Shown here: positions 6,525 through 10,147 of the stretch, piece after piece
Numbering within the stretch: the stretch's first letter is position 1
Layout: each line of letters begins with the position of its first letter
DNA from: Chitinophagaceae bacterium
Lineage (GTDB): Bacteria; Bacteroidota; Bacteroidia; Chitinophagales; Chitinophagaceae
Length of the DNA stretch: 10,147 nucleotides
NCBI GenBank assembly: GCA_025963615.1
Contig: JAOQAL010000611.1
Coordinates: 1-10,147, forward strand
Reading direction: 5' to 3'
The notes under the pieces: generated by a model
Database searches by the model: none
What the model saw: the letters and a program-made list of their open reading frames with translations, nothing else
Told to the model about the DNA's origin: nothing
Made by a program: the position numbers and the translations under genes

Positions 6525-7247
6525 TTATTCCACTTTCTTAACGCTTCCCGCGCCGGTTACTTTCTGACTTACACTGGCACTGCCTTTATATTTTACACCG
6601 GCGGCGCCACTTACATCCACATTTAATTTTACACTCGCATATACTTCCGCGTCGCCTGCCCCGGAAATATCTACATCTACATTTTCGGCCAGCAACCCAA
6701 AACATTTAAAACTGGTGCTGCCACTGCCACCCGCAGTAAAATCCTTTGTTTCCCCTTTAATTTCAATATTGCAGGCGCCTGACAAATCGGTAATTACTTT
6801 CGGAGCTTTCAGGTCAAGCTTACCATCGCAGGAACCACTCATGTCCAGGTCGATAGCCTCAGAAGATACAATCTGGTTTTCACTATAAATATCACAGGCG
6901 CCGGATGTTTCAAACTTGTTAAACACAGGCGATGAAACATATACTTTAATGTCCCGGCTTGGCCGCAGGTTGAAACCATTCTTACTGCGCACCACTAATT
7001 TATCGCCTTCCGTGAAAACTTCGATATACTCCAGCAGGTTTTCATCCGCTTCAATCCTTACTGACCGTGTTGCATCCTGTTTGACATACAAATCAATTGA
7101 CCCGCTGACATCTACACTATTAAATTGGCCGGGGGAGCGACTTTCCGTTTTTAAATTACCGTCCCCGGTTATGCGCTTGCCAAATATTCCACGACATGAT
7201 GTAATTATAATTGCGGGAAAAAATAAAAGAAATAATAGCCGTTTCAT
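6525..7247 (-). CDS. GIN-domain (DUF2807) lipoprotein B
   Basis: A 240-residue predicted lipoprotein: hydrophobic signal with lipobox IITSC (Cys18), then the head GIN (DUF2807, putative auto-transporter adhesin) domain. GDGNL at 28-32 opens the domain, SGSIDLYV follows near 48-55, and from about residue 115 a right-handed beta-helix-like ladder repeats a small G-rich turn every 17-22 residues: SGAC 115, SGSC 137, SGAC 156, GGSGS 173, SGAGD 195, SGAAG 213, TGAGS 231. Three turns end in cysteine (118, 140, 159) where the neighbouring paralogue has Asn or Asp; a fourth cysteine (182) lies off the ladder. Such proteins are exported and membrane-attached in Bacteroidota; their function is not established. 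It is a tandem duplicate of the gene ending at 7434 and shares its direction; 186 bp separate them. No Shine-Dalgarno precedes the ATG. Confidence 0.9.
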   Translation of the reverse strand: MKRLLFLLFFPAIIITSCRGIFGKRITGDGNLKTESRSPGQFNSVDVSGSIDLYVKQDATRSVRIEADENLLEYIEVFTEGDKLVVRSKNGFNLRPSRDIKVYVSSPVFNKFETSGACDIYSENQIVSSEAIDLDMSGSCDGKLDLKAPKVITDLSGACNIEIKGETKDFTAGGSGSTSFKCFGLLAENVDVDISGAGDAEVYASVKLNVDVSGAAGVKYKGSASVSQKVTGAGSVKKVE

Positions 7248-7325
7248 TTGTATGTTTTTTATGGTGATTTAGTCAGGTGGAATAACGAAATCATTTGCAC
7301 TCTTCAACTTTGATACTTTTCATCG

Positions 7326-7376
7326 ATCCGGCCGCTATCGTCATCAACGGGTGATAACCATGGCATAGCCCCGGAT
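7326..7376. other. Stem-loop between the two GIN genes
   Basis: ATCCGG (7326-7331) pairs with CCGGAT (7371-7376), and GCTAT (7334-7338) pairs with ATAGC (7365-7369), separated by a 2x1 internal loop. Inside, ATCA (7343-7346 region) and TGAT (7352-7355 region) can form a small third helix. The minus strand has no T-run after it, so it is a poor terminator; an attenuator, processing site or chance fold are alternatives. Confidence 0.3.
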
Positions 7377-7433
7377 TTTGACAGGGCAAAGATGCGGTAT
7401 AATTTATTTTGGATCAGAAAACAGGTTGTGTAT

Positions 7434-8153
7434 TTAATTCGACTGACTCACGGCCCCGCTGCCGTGTATGGCTGAATTGACCTGTGGCGCACCTTTATAA
7501 TTAACATCACCACTGCCATATATCTCAGCATCCAGTTTCAGGGAGGCCGACACGTCGGTATTGCCACTTCCATGTACAGTGGATCTTACCGTTTCGGCTT
7601 TCAGGTCATAGGCCCTTATATCGCCACTGCCATTAATTTCTGATGAAAAATCTTTTGTTTCACCACCTAAGGTAATATTGCCGCTTCCTGATATGTCTGC
7701 GTCAATGCCCGGGCTGTCCAGATCCAGTTTAATATCCCCACTGCCACCCACGGTAACTTGTGTTTTATTACTGTCCTTAAATTTACCATTACTGGTAATA
7801 TTACCGGATCCCTGGGTTTTAAAAACATTCAATACGGGTGCTGTTACATATACCGTTGCCGATGTATAATTATAGCTACCAAAGCCCTCTTTAAAATGAA
7901 CAATCAGCGAGTTGTTCACTACCTCCGTGACGATATAAGGAAGAATATTCTGATCACTCTCCACCACCAGGTTATAATCACCAGGGATTACCACGATGTC
8001 TATGGACCCATGCGTTTCAACCCCCGAAAATCCGGATATTGTTCTTTGATCTTTAGTCAAATTTCCATCGCCCTTTATTTTATTACGTTCAATAAAACGG
8101 CAGGAGCCAAAGACAACAGAAGTCATTAAAGCAAAAAAGAAAATGAGTTTCAT
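7434..8153 (-). CDS. GIN-domain (DUF2807) lipoprotein A
   Basis: A 239-residue predicted lipoprotein with signal peptide and lipobox VFGSC (Cys18), followed by a GIN/DUF2807 domain. GDGNL at 28-32 sits at exactly the same residues as in the downstream paralogue, and HGSIDIVV follows. The C-terminal half is a striking ladder of seven GSG turns at 115, 137, 156, 175, 195, 213 and 231, each followed mostly by Asn or Asp (GSGNI, GSGDI, GSGNI, GSGDI, GSGNT, GSGDV, GSGAV), as expected for stacked beta-helix corners. No cysteine occurs after the lipidated Cys18. The predicted location is the periplasmic or outer-membrane face. It is the first gene of the minus-strand block, divergent from guaA, with a candidate -7 box at 8211-8218 and a palindrome in its likely leader. 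The family is clear; the biological role of GIN proteins is not known. Confidence 0.9.
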   Translation of the reverse strand: MKLIFFFALMTSVVFGSCRFIERNKIKGDGNLTKDQRTISGFSGVETHGSIDIVVIPGDYNLVVESDQNILPYIVTEVVNNSLIVHFKEGFGSYNYTSATVYVTAPVLNVFKTQGSGNITSNGKFKDSNKTQVTVGGSGDIKLDLDSPGIDADISGSGNITLGGETKDFSSEINGSGDIRAYDLKAETVRSTVHGSGNTDVSASLKLDAEIYGSGDVNYKGAPQVNSAIHGSGAVSQSN

Positions 8154-8181
8154 ATTACCGGTTTTAAGTTATTATAAGGGT

Positions 8182-8200
8182 CTGATGGGTCACCCGTCAG
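8182..8200. promoter_or_regulatory. 19-bp palindrome upstream of GIN gene A
   Basis: CTGATGGGT-C-ACCCGTCAG has 9-bp arms with one mismatch around a single central base. An overlapping pair GTCACC (8189-8194) and GGTGAC (8204-8209) extends the symmetry. It lies 28 bp before the GIN start codon, just downstream of the candidate -7 box at 8211-8218, so it would sit at or just after the transcription start: a typical repressor position, or a leader hairpin. The regulator is unknown. Random occurrence of such a dyad is about once per window, so position matters. Confidence 0.4.
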
Positions 8201-8210
8201 TCTGGTGACG

Positions 8211-8218
8211 TAAAGATA
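8211..8218 (-). promoter_or_regulatory. Candidate -7 box of GIN gene A
   Basis: Minus-strand TATCTTTA matches TAnnTTTG at five of six defined positions and ends 57 bp before the ATG. A TTTG occurs 16 bp upstream of it, somewhat closer than the 19-21 bp normally seen, so the pairing is imperfect. Confidence 0.3.
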
Positions 8219-8293
8219 TGGGACTATGAATGTTCAAAAAAGGTTACAGTTTAAGGAAATTAAGGGAAAGAACGGGTAGACGGGCATGGCAAG

Positions 8294-8346
8294 TGGAAAG
8301 TTCCGACGGAGGACGGGTGGAACAGCACTTTCCAAACTCGCCTCCG
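8294..8346. promoter_or_regulatory. Nested dyads upstream of guaA
   Basis: TGGAAAG (8294-8300) pairs with CTTTCCA (8328-8334), and the adjoining TTCC (8301-8304) pairs with GGAA (8319-8322), leaving a 5-nt bulge and a 14-nt loop. CGGAGG inside that loop (8307-8312) is complementary to CCTCCG just downstream (8341-8346), so the RNA could fold as an H-type pseudoknot. It lies immediately before the candidate guaA promoter. If transcription starts only at that promoter the element is not transcribed and would act as DNA (operator) or be a palindromic intergenic repeat. It does not match a purine riboswitch core that I recognise. Confidence 0.4.
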
Positions 8347-8352
8347 ATTAAT

Positions 8353-8360
8353 TACCTTCG
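8353..8360 (+). promoter_or_regulatory. Candidate -7 box of guaA
   Basis: TACCTTCG matches TAnnTTTG at five of six positions. A TTTC at 8329-8332 lies 20 bp upstream, the correct spacing for the -33 element (consensus TTTG). The box ends only 7 bp before the guaA ATG, so the predicted transcript would be leaderless or almost so. Confidence 0.45.
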
Positions 8361-8367
8361 CAGCACC

Positions 8368-9906
8368 ATGGTTGAAAAAATTCTAATCCTTGATTTTGGT
8401 TCCCAATATACTCAGTTGATTGCCAGGGCAGTACGAGAAGCCAATGTTTTTTGTGAAATCATTCCTTATCAGAAACCATTTGAGCTGGATGCCGGTCTTA
8501 AAGGCATTATTCTAAGCGGTTCACCTTTTTCGGTAAACGATGAAAGGGCGCCGGATGTGAATGTTCAAAGCTTTATTAAACAGGTACCGGTTCTTGGTGT
8601 GTGTTATGGCGCTCAGCTTACCGCAAAAAGGTTCGGCGGTAAGGTAGAAAAAAGCAATAAAAGAGAATATGGCCGCGCTATTTTGCATCTGCAAAAAGAT
8701 GATGACGTATTGTTGAAAAATATTTCCAAAACCTCGCAGGTCTGGATGAGTCATGCTGATACCATCCTGGAGCTGCCCAAGGGTTTTGAATTGCTGGCAA
8801 CAACGGAGAGTATCCCGATTGCCGCTTTTAAGAAAAATGGTACTGACGCAAAACCTTTATATGGATTGCAGTTTCATCCTGAAGTATACCATTCCACAGA
8901 AGGCAAAAAAATACTCCATAATTTTTTAGTAAATATCTGTGGCTGCAGCCAGGACTGGACGCCCGCCCATTATATAACAGATACCGTTGCCGCACTGAAA
9001 AAACAGATCGGTAACCGCAAAGTGATCATGGCTTTAAGTGGCGGAGTCGATTCAACGGTTGCTGCTACGTTAATACACCGGGCGATTGGTGGAAACCTTT
9101 TTGGAATTTTTGTCGATAATGGTGTGCTGCGCAAGAATGAATTTGAAACCGTGCTTGCCACGTATGCTAAACTGGGATTAAATGTAAAAGGCATAGACGC
9201 AAAAAAACGTTTTTATGAAGAGCTGGCAGGAAAATCGGATCCGGAAGCCAAACGAAAAGCAATCGGGAAACTGTTTATTGACATTTTCCAGGAAGAAGCA
9301 AAAAAACACGAAGACATTGAATTGCTTGGACAGGGTACTATTTACCCTGATGTGATAGAAAGTATCTCAGTCCATGGTCCCTCGGTTACTATCAAATCGC
9401 ATCATAATGTAGGCGGTCTTCCCGAAAAAATGCATTTGAGTTTAATAGAACCTTTGCGTTTTTTATTTAAGGATGAGGTAAGAAAAGTAGGCCGCGAATT
9501 AGGTATCCCTTCTGAAATGATTGAGCGGCATCCTTTTCCCGGCCCCGGATTGGCTATCCGGATTCTTGGCGATGTAACGGAAGAAAAGGTGCGGTTGTTG
9601 CAGGAAGCAGACCACCTGTATGTGAAGGCTTTAAAAGACCATAACCTGTATGCAACTGTTTGGCAGGCCGGCACGATCTTATTACCGGTAAAAAGTGTAG
9701 GTGTCATGGGGGATGAAAGAACGTATGAATTTACAATAGCGTTACGGGCCGTAACCAGTGTGGATGGTATGACGGCAGACTGGGCGCATTTACCTTATGA
9801 TTTCCTGGCGACTATTTCAAGTGATATAATTAATAACGTGAAGGGCATTAACCGCGTGGTTTATGATATCAGTAGCAAACCGCCGGCAACTATTGAATGG
9901 GAATAA
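8368..9906 (+). CDS. guaA: GMP synthase (glutamine-hydrolysing)
   Basis: GuaA converts XMP, ATP and glutamine to GMP in the cytoplasm, the last step of guanine nucleotide synthesis. From the ATG at 8368 it has 512 residues, the usual length. The N-terminal class I glutamine amidotransferase starts [14 protein letters not shown] and has nucleophile Cys79 (GVCYGAQ) with His170 and Glu172 (QFHPEVYHS). The ATP-pyrophosphatase domain has the PP-loop LSGGVDST (Ser224-Ser229) and continues to the [11 protein letters not shown] signature; the C-terminal dimerisation domain ends KPPATIEWE, as in homologues. The frame is open upstream to an ATG at 8230, but those 46 residues are unlike any GuaA N-terminus and cross the dyads and promoter, so I start at 8368. 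It is divergent from the GIN block and followed at 40 bp by a secreted protein gene. All key residues are intact. Confidence 0.98.
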   Translation: MVEKILILDFGSQYTQLIARAVREANVFCEIIPYQKPFELDAGLKGIILSGSPFSVNDERAPDVNVQSFIKQVPVLGVCYGAQLTAKRFGGKVEKSNKREYGRAILHLQKDDDVLLKNISKTSQVWMSHADTILELPKGFELLATTESIPIAAFKKNGTDAKPLYGLQFHPEVYHSTEGKKILHNFLVNICGCSQDWTPAHYITDTVAALKKQIGNRKVIMALSGGVDSTVAATLIHRAIGGNLFGIFVDNGVLRKNEFETVLATYAKLGLNVKGIDAKKRFYEELAGKSDPEAKRKAIGKLFIDIFQEEAKKHEDIELLGQGTIYPDVIESISVHGPSVTIKSHHNVGGLPEKMHLSLIEPLRFLFKDEVRKVGRELGIPSEMIERHPFPGPGLAIRILGDVTEEKVRLLQEADHLYVKALKDHNLYATVWQAGTILLPVKSVGVMGDERTYEFTIALRAVTSVDGMTADWAHLPYDFLATISSDIINNVKGINRVVYDISSKPPATIEWE

Positions 9907-9946
9907 CGTGCTGGCCGGGCGAAGGGCATTTAAAATAAATTAAAGG

Positions 9947-10147
9947 ATGAAGAATTTCTTTCTTTCAGTATTGGTTCTGTTTTTTGCTTTCCTGGGTGCT
10001 TTCGCACAAAACGACTCTGCCATTCGCAAACATAAGATTGCCATCTTTGCTCCGTTATATCTTGATTCCGCTTTTGATGCGGTTTATAATTACCGTTACG
10101 ATAAAACGTTTCCAAAGTTTATCAATCCGGGGCTTGAATTTTATGAG
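9947..10147 (+). CDS. Secreted periplasmic-binding-like protein (partial, 5' end)
   Basis: The first 67 codons of a gene that runs off the window. It begins MKNFFLSVLVLFFAFLGAFA, a classic Sec signal peptide with a predicted AFA-Q cleavage after residue 20. The mature start, HKIAIFAPLYLDSAFD from residue 29, looks like the first beta-strand and loop of a type 1 periplasmic-binding fold, and the following FPKFINPGLEFYE fits the region before the first long helix. I therefore think it is an ABC-type substrate-binding (Peripla_BP_6-like) protein, as I recall for genes next to guaA in Chitinophagaceae, but too little is visible to be sure. It lies 40 bp after guaA in the same direction with no terminator between, so co-transcription is likely. 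AAAGG abuts the ATG, too close for a standard Shine-Dalgarno. Confidence 0.7.
   Translation, partial: MKNFFLSVLVLFFAFLGAFAQNDSAIRKHKIAIFAPLYLDSAFDAVYNYRYDKTFPKFINPGLEFYE

Noticed and set aside
7758..8129. 123-codon open frame on the plus strand opposite GIN gene A
   Set aside because: Antisense to a lipoprotein gene with clear signal peptide and repeats; no independent coding evidence.
6479..8180. Shared decamer ATTATAAGGG at 6479-6488 and 8171-8180
   Set aside because: Dozens of 10-mer coincidences are expected in a 10-kb AT-rich window; one copy is simply an arm of the terminator.
8230..8367. In-frame 46-codon N-terminal extension of guaA starting at an upstream ATG
   Set aside because: The extra residues are arginine-rich and unlike known GuaA N-termini, and the stretch overlaps the dyads and the best promoter candidate. 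Starting at 8368 gives the normal 512-residue protein.

Overview
The window looks like a chromosomal segment of a Bacteroidota bacterium, most likely a member of the Chitinophagaceae. The reasons are moderate GC with AT-rich intergenic DNA, near absence of Shine-Dalgarno sequences, several candidate TAnnTTTG-type -7 boxes, a roughly 800-residue MacB/FtsX-type permease, lipoproteins of the GIN (DUF2807) type, and a periplasmic-binding-protein-like gene directly behind guaA. The family assignment is an inference from gene content; there is no rRNA or marker gene to settle it.

Layout from left to right. Positions 1-329 hold no convincing gene, only AT-rich DNA, a short-period CTATG repeat and the 3' flank of the pirin gene. 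A pirin-family cupin (330-1244, minus) is divergent from a secreted FG-GAP/VCBS beta-propeller protein (1362-2516, plus). The 117-bp gap between them carries two candidate -7 boxes facing outward and a small dyad lying between them. The next gap (2517-2959) is gene-poor and repeat-rich: a heptamer repeat, a CAAAG 9-mer repeat beside a transposon-end-like sequence, a 155-bp segment bounded by inverted repeats, and a CGGAC direct repeat. Then comes a large two-module MacB/FtsX-type ABC permease without an ATPase in view (2960-5377, plus).

It converges across a 155-bp gap with no clear terminator on a three-gene minus-strand block read from right to left: GIN lipoprotein A (8153-7434), GIN lipoprotein B (7247-6525), and, behind a strong hairpin terminator (6465-6493), a membrane-anchored transglutaminase-like protein (6426-5533). 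The two GIN proteins are clear tandem duplicates with matching beta-helix ladders.

Divergent from this block is guaA, GMP synthase (8368-9906, plus), followed after 40 bp by the start of a secreted periplasmic-binding-like protein cut off by the window end (9947-10147). The 214-bp region between the GIN block and guaA is rich in dyads.

Functionally this is a mixture of one core housekeeping gene (guaA) and several envelope or periplasmic proteins. Nothing in the window forms a complete, obviously new system. The points most worth a second look are the cysteine ladder unique to one GIN paralogue, the dyads in the two divergent promoter regions, and the repeat-rich gap before the permease. No tRNA, rRNA, CRISPR array, complete insertion sequence or replication origin was seen.
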